Assembly: GCA_029933495.1 (NCBI GenBank)
Contig: JAOZOC010000051.1
Coordinates: 1 to 11,493, forward strand
Direction of reading: 5' to 3'
DNA from: Bacteroidales bacterium
GTDB taxonomy: Bacteria; Bacteroidota; Bacteroidia; Bacteroidales; JAADJA01
Length of the DNA stretch: 11,493 nt
Within the stretch, counting starts at the first letter, position 1; each line of letters begins with the position of its first letter. Below the pieces are notes generated by a model that was given only the letters and a program-made list of their open reading frames with translations, did no database searches and was not told the origin of the DNA. This document shows positions 1 to 6,449 of the stretch, piece after piece. Made by a program: the position numbers and the translations under genes.

Positions 1-2
1 AA

Positions 3-590
3 AAAAAGATACGTTATTCTGCAAAAAAGCGCAAATTGAAAGATTTATCGTTCAAAAAGATTGAGCGCGAATTAGGTGTTCCTGAGGCAGAGATAAGAAA
101 GTACGTTTCCTCCGAAAAAGAGCTGATTGAAAAACTTCTTGAACTTGAAAGGCAGAAATTTGAGGCTATTTTCCTGTCTCATAATTTCGAAGGCGTTAAT
201 GCTATAGATATACTGCTCACGGTTAGTAAAGAGGTGGCAAAGGACTTCGTTCTTGTTAGCCCTGCTATAACGGTTAACCTTAAAGAAAAATATCCTGTTA
301 TTTACCAGGTACATTTCGATAAACGCATTCAATTCGTATTTGATAAAATACAAATTAATATCACCAAAGGTGTTAATCAGGGTATTTATCGGGATGATCT
401 TAGTATTGAGCTTCTCGCAAGGCTTTATATTAGCCGGCTGATTGATATTCATAATCCCGACCTCTTCCCGCCAGAAAAATTTTCATTTGAAACACTATTC
501 GAAGTGATGTTCGAAGACCTCATCCGAAGTATCGGTAAACCCGAAGGTATTGCCTATTTTGAGAAGAAGAGGAAGACTGTGAAGTTTTAA
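3..590 (+). CDS. TetR/AcrR-type transcriptional regulator, 5' end cut by window edge
   Basis: This is probably a one-component DNA-binding repressor. The reading frame stays open upstream of the first possible start (TTG at 36) to the window edge. The residues there (IRYSAKKRK, then LKDLSFKKIERELGV) fit the middle of a TetR helix-turn-helix, so the true start is outside the window and TTG36 is unlikely to be the start. The pattern 'LSFKKIERELGVPEAEIRKYVSSEKELIEKLLE' in pieces matches the family's 'T..diA...GVs...lY.yF.sKeeL'. The roughly 150-residue remainder is predicted all-helical, like TetR ligand-binding and dimerisation domains. The segment INITKGVNQGIYRDDL resembles the 'I..GI.eGiYR.di' stretch common in Bacteroidota TetR proteins. 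The ligand and target are unknown. The gene runs toward metK, and no shared function is evident. Family assignment is by motif pattern only. Confidence 0.75.
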   Translation, partial: KKIRYSAKKRKLKDLSFKKIERELGVPEAEIRKYVSSEKELIEKLLELERQKFEAIFLSHNFEGVNAIDILLTVSKEVAKDFVLVSPAITVNLKEKYPVIYQVHFDKRIQFVFDKIQINITKGVNQGIYRDDLSIELLARLYISRLIDIHNPDLFPPEKFSFETLFEVMFEDLIRSIGKPEGIAYFEKKRKTVKF

Positions 591-682
591 TTCCTTGTCT
601 GGAGTTTTAACCGGATGTCAGCTTGGAAAATGCGATAACCCACCATTCCATTAGAATATAAAAGAAATAACTTGAGCAGCAT
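587..682 (-). other. Short open frame or possible decayed gene end, 31 codons
   Basis: Between the TetR-like gene and metK, the minus strand stays open for 57 codons from a stop near 755 down to a TAA that overlaps the TetR stop codon. An ATG at 682 would give 31 residues: MLLKLFLLYSNG, then MVGYRIFQADIRLKLQTRN. The codons upstream of that ATG (for example IIERNKQVFGIIPK) also look protein-like. I recognise no family. It could be the tail of a lost gene, a small protein, or chance in AT-rich DNA. No promoter is visible. The rest of 591-774 shows no clear terminator for either neighbour. Confidence 0.15.
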
Positions 683-774
683 CTTTGGAATAATACCAAA
701 TACCTGTTTATTCCTCTCAATGATGGTAATAGCTAAATCTAAAAATTCACAATTTGATTAATATCAGGTTTGAT

Positions 775-2031
775 TTAAATTCCAAACTCTTCTTTGATCT
801 TGTCAACAAAATCAAGCTTTTCCCATGTAAAAAGCTCAACCTTAACCTCTTTGTTTCCATTATATGGTGATGAGAATTTCTTAATGACTTCAACCGGAGT
901 TCTTCCCATATGTCCGTATGATGCTGTTTCGAGGTAAATAGGGTTTCTGAGTTTTAACCTCTCTTCAATGGCAGCAGGACGGAGGTCGAAAAGTGTTTTT
1001 ATCTTCTCTGCGATTTCACCGTCAGATAATCCTGTTTTTGAAGTTCCGTATGTGTCAACAAAAATACCTACAGGCTCAGCAACACCAATTGCATAGGATA
1101 GCTGGACAAGAATTTCATCTGCAACACCTGCGGCAACCATATTTTTTGCAATATGCCGGGCGGCGTACGCTGCCGAGCGGTCAACCTTTGAAGGGTCTTT
1201 GCCGGAAAAAGCTCCCCCGCCATGAGCTCCTTTTCCACCATAAGTGTCAACGATTATTTTTCTTCCGGTAAGGCCGGTATCTCCGTGAGGTCCACCAATA
1301 ACAAATTTTCCTGTTGGATTTACGTGCAGAATAAAGTCATCATCAAATAATTTCTGAACTCTTTCAGGTAATAATTTCTTAGTTCGTGGAATCAAAATGT
1401 CGCGTACATCCTTTTTTATATTAGCCAGCATCTCATCATCGTCTTCCATAAACTGGTCGTGCTGAGTTGAAACAACAATTGTATGCACTCTCTCCGGTTT
1501 GTTGTCATCATTATATTCAATGGTAACCTGTGATTTTGAGTCAGGCCTGAGGTAGGTCATATTGACTCCCTCTTTTCTTATTGCTGCAAGCTCCTGAAGA
1601 AGTATGTGTGAAATATCAAGGCTCAGAGGCATAAAATCATCAGTCTCTTTGCTTGCATAGCCAAACATCATCCCTTGGTCTCCGGCACCCTGGCTATATT
1701 TTTCTTCCCGGTCAACACCCTGACGAATATCGCCTGACTGTTCGTGAATAGCAGAAAGAATCCCACAGGAGTTACCTTCAAACATATAGGCTCCCTTAGT
1801 ATAACCAATGTTGTTTATGACATCGCGTGAAACCTGTTGAACATCAACGTATGCCGAAGAATGAACCTCTCCGGCAACAATAACCTGCCCAGTAGTAACC
1901 ATAGTTTCCACTGCCACTTTCGAACTTGCGTCATATGCAAGAAAATAATCCAAAATAGCATCTGAAATCTGATCTGCAACCTTGTCAGGATGACCTTCTG
2001 AAACTGATTCTGAAGTGAATAAATATCCCAT
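775..2031 (-). CDS. metK: S-adenosylmethionine synthetase (methionine adenosyltransferase)
   Basis: Makes S-adenosylmethionine from ATP and methionine, releasing phosphate and pyrophosphate. The enzyme is cytosolic, usually a tetramer, and supplies nearly all methylation reactions. The 418-residue protein begins MGYLFTSESVSEGHPDK, the canonical MetK N-terminus with the active-site HPDK at 14-17. It has the two family signatures GAGDQGMMFGYA (116-127) and GGGAFSGKD (271-279). The ATG at 2031 is chosen because family homology starts there. The frame is open further up to an ATG at 2115, which would add 28 low-complexity residues, but that ATG sits inside a structured leader. No Shine-Dalgarno is seen, as usual in Bacteroidota. 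The gene is monocistronic in this window. Its leader resembles a SAM-II riboswitch, which would give feedback by its own product. Length is slightly above the roughly 380-400 typical of many bacteria but normal for this phylum. Confidence 0.97.
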   Translation of the reverse strand: MGYLFTSESVSEGHPDKVADQISDAILDYFLAYDASSKVAVETMVTTGQVIVAGEVHSSAYVDVQQVSRDVINNIGYTKGAYMFEGNSCGILSAIHEQSGDIRQGVDREEKYSQGAGDQGMMFGYASKETDDFMPLSLDISHILLQELAAIRKEGVNMTYLRPDSKSQVTIEYNDDNKPERVHTIVVSTQHDQFMEDDDEMLANIKKDVRDILIPRTKKLLPERVQKLFDDDFILHVNPTGKFVIGGPHGDTGLTGRKIIVDTYGGKGAHGGGAFSGKDPSKVDRSAAYAARHIAKNMVAAGVADEILVQLSYAIGVAEPVGIFVDTYGTSKTGLSDGEIAEKIKTLFDLRPAAIEERLKLRNPIYLETASYGHMGRTPVEVIKKFSSPYNGNKEVKVELFTWEKLDFVDKIKEEFGI

Positions 2032-2068
2032 TTGTATAAAATTTAAATTATTATTTTTATAAATTATT

Positions 2069-2154
2069 TTTGGAGGATATTGATTGGTAGGCGGTAACAA
2101 AACTATTTTTAGCATTTTTTACCGGGGTTGCAATCAATCAAATCTTTCCCCAAA
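2069..2154 (-). promoter_or_regulatory. Alternative nested fold of metK leader, possible expression platform
   Basis: Three blocks of the putative aptamer each have a downstream complement in the same leader, in nested order. UUUGGGG (2154-2148) pairs with CUCCAAA (2075-2069), with one G-U. AUUGAUUG (2138-2131) pairs perfectly with CAAUCAAU (2086-2079). CGGUAA (2124-2119) pairs perfectly with UUACCG (2097-2092), and AAAA/UUUU can extend this past a bulged G at 2098. These pairs use both P1 strands, the UUGCA region and the P2a strand, so they exclude the pseudoknot. No U-run follows, so a classical terminator is not evident. Control of translation or RNA stability is more likely, but this is inference. 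Confidence 0.5.
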
Positions 2155-2155
2155 C
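2103..2155 (-). promoter_or_regulatory. Candidate SAM-II-like riboswitch aptamer in metK leader
   Basis: Read on the minus strand, the RNA carries in order: GGGG (2151-2148), GAUUUG (2144-2139), AUUGCA (2134-2129), CCCC (2127-2124), an A-run, and AAUGCUAAA (2116-2108). This is the order of conserved blocks I recall for SAM-II (the metA motif): P1 5' strand, GAUUUG loop, UUGCA, P1 3' strand, then a tail ending GCUAAA. Pairings visible are P1 GGGG/CCCC (plus two possible G-U pairs), P2a AUU (2134-2132) with AAU (2116-2114), and P2b UUUG (2142-2139) with UAAA (2111-2108). Together these make an H-type pseudoknot. The element begins a few bases after the predicted transcription start and sits 5' of the SAM synthetase gene, where SAM feedback makes sense. 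The P1 here is short and one inter-block spacing looks 2 bases shorter than in proteobacterial examples, so this may be a variant. Covariance-model confirmation is lacking. Confidence 0.65.
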
Positions 2156-2161
2156 AGGCGG

Positions 2162-2191
2162 CAAAGGTATAATTATTTATTTAAGCATCAA
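2162..2191 (-). promoter_or_regulatory. metK promoter, Bacteroidota type
   Basis: On the minus strand TTG (2191-2189) is followed after 19 bases by TACCTTTG (2169-2162), matching the Bacteroidota -33 and -7 (TAnnTTTG) elements. Transcription would begin at about 2155-2158, at the 5' edge of the SAM-II-like element, giving a leader of about 125 bases. Confidence 0.6.
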
Positions 2192-2257
2192 TATTAATGT
2201 TATTTATTTTTATTATCTTTGTGCCATCAGCTTTGGTTTAGAAATTTTTTAAAAAAA

Positions 2258-2288
2258 AGTTGTTATTATAAATTTTTGTATATCTTTG
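2258..2288 (+). promoter_or_regulatory. rpsT promoter, Bacteroidota type
   Basis: GTTG ending at 2262 and TATCTTTG at 2281-2288, 18 bases apart, fit the phylum's -33/-7 pattern. Predicted start is near 2293, giving a leader of about 40 bases before rpsT. A second TATCTTTG occurs at 2214-2221 without a convincing -33 element and may be an upstream start or chance. Confidence 0.6.
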
Positions 2289-2332
2289 CAGCCCCAAAAA
2301 TAAATTGGAAAGAGGATATAAATAATTAAGAT

Positions 2333-2584
2333 ATGGCAAATCATATTTCAGCAATAAAAAGAATTCGTCAGAACGAGAAAAGAAGGTTGCATAACAGATA
2401 TTATGCAAGAACAATGCGTAATGCAGTTAAAACATTTCGTTCAATAACAGACAAGAAAGAAGCTGCAGATCAGTTTCCTAAAATAGCTGCACTGATTGAT
2501 AGTGTTGCAAAAAGAAATATCATACATAAAAATAAAGCTGCGAATCTTAAGTCGAAACTTGCAAAGCAGGTTAACGCTTTATAG
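2333..2584 (+). CDS. rpsT: 30S ribosomal protein S20
   Basis: Primary 16S rRNA-binding protein of the small subunit body. The 83-residue, strongly basic protein begins MANHISAIKRIRQNEKRR and has the family's characteristic helices: an N-terminal Arg/Lys-rich helix, AVKTFRS near the middle, and the C-terminal IIHKNKAANLKSKLAKQVNAL, where 'hkn.A.r.kSrL...vn.l' is the S20 signature. Length is normal. The ATG at 2333 is supported by the conserved N-terminus, and no Shine-Dalgarno is present (the upstream bases read GATATAAATAATTAAGAT). It is transcribed alone, from its own promoter to a strong terminator, which is usual for this gene. It diverges from metK with about 300 bases between the start codons. 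Confidence 0.97.
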   Translation: MANHISAIKRIRQNEKRRLHNRYYARTMRNAVKTFRSITDKKEAADQFPKIAALIDSVAKRNIIHKNKAANLKSKLAKQVNAL

Positions 2585-2617
2585 CAAAGATCTTTTTTTT
2601 TCATGGCTTTTGGGTTG

Positions 2618-2648
2618 GGTCCCTGCCGTCAGGCGGGGGCCTTTTTTT
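2618..2648 (+). terminator. Rho-independent terminator of rpsT
   Basis: A 10-bp GC-rich stem, GGTCCCTGCC (2618-2627) with GGCGGGGGCC (2632-2641), has a GTCA loop and two G-U pairs in the RNA. A run of seven T follows at 2642-2648. This is the clearest intrinsic terminator in the window. It separates rpsT from radC. Confidence 0.9.
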
Positions 2649-2649
2649 A

Positions 2650-2682
2650 TTTGTTCAAAAATCAAAAATTACCTTACCTTTG
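2650..2682 (+). promoter_or_regulatory. radC promoter, Bacteroidota type
   Basis: TTTG (2650-2653) and TACCTTTG (2675-2682) are separated by 21 bases. The predicted transcript begins near 2687-2689, only about 16-18 bases before the radC ATG at 2705. It lies just after the rpsT terminator, consistent with an independent unit. Confidence 0.6.
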
Positions 2683-2704
2683 GTTCTTCATAAATAGTGT
2701 AACC

Positions 2705-3412
2705 ATGGCAGAACCTGATAATGAATATTTTCCAATTAATCAATGGGCTGAAGATGACAGGCCAAGAGAAAAACTGTTACTAAAAGGGAAAGCCTCTCTT
2801 AGTGATGCCGAACTAATTGCAATTTTGATGGGTTCTGGCAGTCGGAAAGAATCTGCAGTTGATCTTGCAAAACGAATTTTACGGGATGTGGAAGATAGTC
2901 TTATTGAGTTGTCAAAACTTGATGTTTTAAATCTTACAAAATACAAGGGTGTAGGTGAGGCAAAGGCGATATCAATCATTGCAGCCCTGGAACTTGGCAA
3001 GCGAAGAAGGGCTGCTGAACCGCTGGAACGTAAAACTCTTACTTCTTCAAAGATGGCATTTGAATATGCTCAAACTCTTGTTGCAGATAGTATCTATGAA
3101 TCATTTTATATCATTCTCCTGACCAGAGCTAACAAGGTTATCAGGTCAACATTAATCGGAGAAGGAGGAACAGCAGGTACATTTGTTGATCCCAAAAGAG
3201 TTTTTAAAACGGCTCTTGACTATAATGCAAGTTCGATAATACTATGTCACAATCATCCTTCGGGAAACGTAAAACCGAGTGAGCAGGATATCAGGCTTAC
3301 CAGGAAATTAAAAAAACTCGGTGATTTGTTTGACCTTCACGTTATTGATCATATTATTGTCGGAGATGATAATTATTATAGTTTTGCGGATGAGAATATG
3401 ATGACTACCTGA
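2705..3412 (+). CDS. radC: RadC family protein (JAB1/MPN domain)
   Basis: A member of the RadC family. It was historically linked to DNA repair, but its biochemical role is unresolved. The 235-residue protein has an N-terminal helix-hairpin-helix-like region (about 20-102, with DRPREKLLLKGKASLSDAEL in pieces and KGVGEAKAISIIAALELGKRR). A C-terminal MPN domain follows, with the metal-binding JAMM-type motif HNHPSG (182-187, His182 and His184), followed by PSEQD (Asp195), and a Glu near the domain start (YESF, Glu132). The motif is intact, so a metal-dependent hydrolase fold is likely. The ATG at 2705 is chosen because RadC homology begins soon after and a promoter lies just upstream. An earlier in-frame ATG at 2603 would translate through the rpsT terminator and is rejected. 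wecB follows after 76 bases on the same strand and may share the transcript, with no functional link evident. Confidence 0.93.
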   Translation: MAEPDNEYFPINQWAEDDRPREKLLLKGKASLSDAELIAILMGSGSRKESAVDLAKRILRDVEDSLIELSKLDVLNLTKYKGVGEAKAISIIAALELGKRRRAAEPLERKTLTSSKMAFEYAQTLVADSIYESFYIILLTRANKVIRSTLIGEGGTAGTFVDPKRVFKTALDYNASSIILCHNHPSGNVKPSEQDIRLTRKLKKLGDLFDLHVIDHIIVGDDNYYSFADENMMTT

Positions 3413-3488
3413 GGTTGGGAAAATCAAAAATAGATAATATCAGAATTTCAAAAATTATTTGATATTCAAAATTTAATAGGTTGGGTAG

Positions 3489-4652
3489 ATGATAAAAATT
3501 GTAACGATAATAGGCGCAAGGCCTCAGATAATTAAGGCTGCTGCATTAAGCAGGGCAATCAGAAATAAGTATTCTGGTGAGATTAGTGAGGTGATTATCC
3601 ACACAGGACAACATTACGACAAAAACATGTCGAATGTGTTTTTCAATGAAATGGGGATACCGGAGCCTGATTATAATCTTGGAGTAGGCTCAGGAACACA
3701 CGGGAGACAAACCGCTGCTATGATTGAGAAAATTGAAGATATCCTGATAAAAGAGAAGCCTGCTTTTGTCGTCCTTTTTGGCGACACAAATTCCACTCTC
3801 GCAGGCTCGGTGGCTGCTGCCAAAATTCATATTCCCATTGCACATATTGAAGCAGGACTTCGGTCGTTTAACAAATCAATGCCCGAAGAGATAAACCGCA
3901 TTGTATGCGACCATACCTCTACTTTGTTGTTCACTCCCACGCGCGCCGGACTGAATAATCTTATAAGGGAAGGATTCAAGCCTCACAACAAACCTCCATA
4001 TATAACTGATAATCCCGGAGTCTTTCACTGTGGTGATGTGATGTATGACAACAGTCTCTATTTTGGAGAGCTGGCTGAAAAGAGATCTGATATCCTGAAA
4101 AGATTAAATATTATTTCCGGAGGATTTGTGCTTGCTACAATACACAGGGATAATAATACCGATAACCCTGAAAGGTTGAATGCAATTTTTGAGGCCTTAA
4201 TTCAAATTGCCGGTGATAAAGAAATAGATGTCGTTTTACCATTACATCCCAGAACCTCAAAAATGATGAAGCAGAACCTCTCAGAGGAGCTTTATGATAA
4301 TATTGAGAACTCTCCATTTATTAAGATTATCCCTCCTGCATCCTTTTTCGATATAACAGCACTCGAAAGAAATTGCAAAATTGTTATGACCGATTCTGGC
4401 GGAGTTCAAAAAGAGGCATACTTCTTCAAAAAGCCTGTAGTTATTCTGAGGACTGAAACGGAATGGGTTGAAATTGTGGAAAATGGTACAGGAATAATAT
4501 CTGATGCAGACACTGAAAAAATTATAGAAGCATATAATTATTTTGAAGATGTTGAAACCTTAACTTTCTCACCTGTCTTTGGTGATGGCAAAGCTGCTGA
4601 GTTTATTTGTAGTGAGATTGTGAATGCTTCAGAGACCTCATCCCGCTCATAG
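3489..4652 (+). CDS. wecB: UDP-N-acetylglucosamine 2-epimerase (non-hydrolysing)
   Basis: Interconverts UDP-GlcNAc and UDP-ManNAc in the cytosol, supplying ManNAc-derived sugars for surface polysaccharides. The 387-residue protein has normal length and two Rossmann-like halves (GT-B fold). Visible signatures are GARPQ (9-13), GDTNST (98-103, Asp99), HIEAGLRS (119-126, Glu121), MPEEINR (131-137, Glu133), TIHRDNN (217-223, His219) and DSGGVQKEA (302-310). By alignment from memory these correspond to the E. coli catalytic residues Asp95, Glu117, Glu131 and His213. The ATG at 3489 puts the conserved KIVTIIGARPQ at the N-terminus. No other polysaccharide gene is in the window, so the sugar's destination is unknown. 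No convincing promoter was found in the 76-base AT-rich gap after radC, so readthrough from radC is possible. Confidence 0.93.
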   Translation: MIKIVTIIGARPQIIKAAALSRAIRNKYSGEISEVIIHTGQHYDKNMSNVFFNEMGIPEPDYNLGVGSGTHGRQTAAMIEKIEDILIKEKPAFVVLFGDTNSTLAGSVAAAKIHIPIAHIEAGLRSFNKSMPEEINRIVCDHTSTLLFTPTRAGLNNLIREGFKPHNKPPYITDNPGVFHCGDVMYDNSLYFGELAEKRSDILKRLNIISGGFVLATIHRDNNTDNPERLNAIFEALIQIAGDKEIDVVLPLHPRTSKMMKQNLSEELYDNIENSPFIKIIPPASFFDITALERNCKIVMTDSGGVQKEAYFFKKPVVILRTETEWVEIVENGTGIISDADTEKIIEAYNYFEDVETLTFSPVFGDGKAAEFICSEIVNASETSSRS

Positions 4653-4656
4653 TTGT

Positions 4657-4696
4657 TCGGGACTTTACCGCAAGCCGGCTGGAAAGCTAATCCCGA
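4657..4696. terminator. Inverted repeat between convergent wecB and psd, possible weak terminator
   Basis: TCGGGA (4657-4662) and TCCCGA (4691-4696) form a 6-bp inverted repeat enclosing a palindromic AGCCGGCT (4673-4680). It fills nearly the whole 44-base gap between the two converging stop codons. That position suits a bidirectional terminator, but no T-run follows on either strand, so function is uncertain. Confidence 0.35.
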
Positions 4697-5359
4697 TTAT
4701 AACCTTGCCATAATCGTTTCGCAACCAGTTACTTTTTGCCCGATTTGAACTTCAATCTTTGTATCTACAGGAAGGAAAATGTCGAAGCGGGAACCAAATT
4801 TAATGATTCCAAGGTCTTCACCCTGGATAGTTTCTTTGCCTTCTGTTGCATAACAGACAATCCTGCGGGCAACAGTTCCTGCAATCTGACGGAAGAGAAT
4901 TTCTGTACCATCTTTAAGCTGAACGACAGTGGTAGTCCGCTCATTCTCATCCGATGATTTGGGTTTAGAAGCAATAAAATAGAACCCATGGTTATGTCTG
5001 AAATATTTCACTTTTCCACTAACCGGGAACCAATTGACATGAATATCCAGAGGAGACATAAATACAGAGACCTGCTTACGCATATCTTTGAAATATTCTG
5101 TTTCCTTAACATCTTCAATTACTACAACTTTACCATCTGCTCCACTAATTATCACATTGTCATCTGGCTCTACCAGCCTTATTGGGTCTCTGAAAAATCT
5201 GACAACAAAAAAGTAAAAAATTATTCCAATACTATATAAGAGATAATGAATGATTGTCTGCTTTGGGAAAACAAGATTTACTACAAAAGCAATTATTAAA
5301 ACCAACAACAGCACAAGTCCCATTACTGCCCACCCCTCTTTATGTATTCTCATTTTCAT
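4697..5359 (-). CDS. psd: Phosphatidylserine decarboxylase, short membrane-associated type
   Basis: Decarboxylates phosphatidylserine to phosphatidylethanolamine using a pyruvoyl group made by self-cleavage. The 220-residue protein has two hydrophobic segments near the N-terminus (about 12-30 and 36-53), then FFRDP and the core. Near the C-terminus is FGSR with Gly189-Ser190, the expected self-cleavage site; Ser190 would become the pyruvoyl. SPLDIHVNW (102-110) and the HNHGFY stretch (122-127) are also typical. Its size and FGS site fit the shorter archaetidylserine-type or Sinorhizobium-type Psd rather than the longer E. coli form. The start codon at 5359 lies 2 bases after the cdsA stop. 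A second ATG, two codons in, at 5353, is equally possible. It is the last gene of the minus-strand operon. No phosphatidylserine synthase is in the window. Confidence 0.93.
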   Translation of the reverse strand: MKMRIHKEGWAVMGLVLLLVLIIAFVVNLVFPKQTIIHYLLYSIGIIFYFFVVRFFRDPIRLVEPDDNVIISGADGKVVVIEDVKETEYFKDMRKQVSVFMSPLDIHVNWFPVSGKVKYFRHNHGFYFIASKPKSSDENERTTTVVQLKDGTEILFRQIAGTVARRIVCYATEGKETIQGEDLGIIKFGSRFDIFLPVDTKIEVQIGQKVTGCETIMARL

Positions 5360-5361
5360 AG

Positions 5362-6183
5362 TTAGTTCAGTACAATCAGTATATAAACAAAAACAAACGG
5401 AGAAGCCATCAAAATACTGTCGAATCTATCAAGGATGCCACCGTGTCCCGGCATAATATTACCTGAGTCTTTAATATTTGTACTTCTCTTGAACATTGAT
5501 TCAACCAGATCGCCAAAAGCACCAAAAACAACAATAACCGCAGCCAATCCCAGCCATTCATATAAACTTAGCTCATCAAAAATTAATGAAAGGAGATAAG
5601 AAGCTGCTAAAGCGAAAATAAAACCTCCCAGACTTCCTTCAATGGTTTTCTTAGGCGAGATGCGCTCAAACAGCTTATGTTTTCCGATTGCCATTCCGGT
5701 CAGATAAGCAAAAGTATCATTGACCCATATTATGAAGAAAAACCCCAGCAGCACTCCTTCTACAGGAATTGATGTGTCCATCCTTGGATAGAAAAAGAAA
5801 TTCATCAAAGCAAATGGAACAGCAACATATATAATTGCCAAAAATCCCAGGCCTATATTTTGAATGGGAGTCTTACTTTTTCTGTAAAGCTCAAAAATAA
5901 AAATCAGGAAAATGAGAGGAACACTTATAATTATCCATTGTGCCGGGATGTAATTCCAGATGTAAAGTAGTACAATATCGTAAAGCAATATTGCTGTAAT
6001 AAGAACAGGAACGGTGGCGGGTTTATAACCTGCTATCTTAACCATATTAAGTAATTCCATCATCCCTAACACCAGAAATGCAAGGAATACAAATCCAAAA
6101 GCAAACGGTCCCAGAAATATCGAACCGATTATCAGGATTATAAAAACCAGTCCGGAAATAGTTCTTGTAATGAGAGTTTTCAA
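5362..6183 (-). CDS. cdsA: Phosphatidate cytidylyltransferase (CDP-diglyceride synthase)
   Basis: Converts phosphatidic acid and CTP to CDP-diacylglycerol, the precursor of all membrane phospholipids. The 273-residue protein is an integral membrane protein with about eight hydrophobic segments. The C-terminal signature is complete: SMFKR (229-233), KDSG (238-241) and PGHGGILDRFDS (245-256). The start is TTG at 6183. Its first residues MKTLITRTISGLVFIIL match the usual CdsA N-terminus, and the TTG overlaps the TGA of the upstream DUF2007 gene by 4 bases (TTGA), which suggests translational coupling. psd begins 2 bases after its stop, so consecutive lipid-synthesis functions are tightly linked. 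The rare start codon is the only oddity. Confidence 0.95.
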   Translation of the reverse strand: MKTLITRTISGLVFIILIIGSIFLGPFAFGFVFLAFLVLGMMELLNMVKIAGYKPATVPVLITAILLYDIVLLYIWNYIPAQWIIISVPLIFLIFIFELYRKSKTPIQNIGLGFLAIIYVAVPFALMNFFFYPRMDTSIPVEGVLLGFFFIIWVNDTFAYLTGMAIGKHKLFERISPKKTIEGSLGGFIFALAASYLLSLIFDELSLYEWLGLAAVIVVFGAFGDLVESMFKRSTNIKDSGNIMPGHGGILDRFDSILMASPFVFVYILIVLN

Positions 6184-6386
6184 CTTTGTTCTATTGTGTT
6201 TATTAAATGTATAGCTTTTATTACATCTTCAGGTTGCACATATAGTTCCATTCGCCCGAAAAGATATGCTGAATCTTTTTTATTCATTATAACAGCTTCA
6301 ATACCTTCAGCTTCCAGACCCCCTTTATAGATTTCTGCTCTATACAAATCAGATGATTCATATATTTTTACCCATTCAGAACTCAT
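6180..6386 (-). CDS. DUF2007-type small protein, first of two tandem copies
   Basis: A 68-residue protein, MSSEWVKIYESSDLYRAEIYKG onward in pieces, ending in HLINTIEQS. The pattern 'W..iy.s.....Ae..kg.Lea.gI.avi.Nkkds.ylfG..elyV..ed...A..li' fits the DUF2007 ('putative signal transducing') fold, a small ferredoxin-like beta-alpha domain. No catalytic residues are recognised and the function is unknown. I chose the ATG at 6386 because homology starts there. A TTG at 6449 would add 21 residues unlike the family. It overlaps the cdsA start by 4 bases and follows the second DUF2007-type gene after 63 bases, so it very likely belongs to the same operon. Confidence 0.8.
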   Translation of the reverse strand: MSSEWVKIYESSDLYRAEIYKGGLEAEGIEAVIMNKKDSAYLFGRMELYVQPEDVIKAIHLINTIEQS

Positions 6387-6449
6387 TCCATAATTGATTT
6401 TAATAATCAAAGGTGGCTCCAACAAAAGGTGGAATACCCAAACATACAA

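Noticed and set aside
72..452. Minus-strand 126-codon frame opposite the TetR-like gene
   Set aside because: The translation has no recognisable domain, and the plus strand carries a convincing TetR-type protein over the same bases.
2603..2704. N-terminal extension of radC from an ATG at 2603 (34 extra codons)
   Set aside because: It would translate through the rpsT terminator hairpin and lie upstream of the radC promoter at 2650-2682. RadC homology begins after the ATG at 2705.
3421..3488. Promoter for wecB using TTTG at 3458-3461 and TAGGTTGG at 3477-3484
   Set aside because: The spacing is only 15 bases, the -7 box has a mismatch, and the transcript would start at or inside the wecB start codon.
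6439..6446. TATGTTTG on the minus strand as an internal promoter before the DUF2007-cdsA-psd part
   Set aside because: No TTG or TTTG lies at -33 spacing, and an 8-base match with four fixed T/G positions is expected by chance in AT-rich DNA.
6387..6449. TTG start at 6449 for the DUF2007-type gene, adding 21 residues
   Set aside because: The added residues do not resemble the family. The ATG at 6386 gives the usual start just before the conserved WVKIY.
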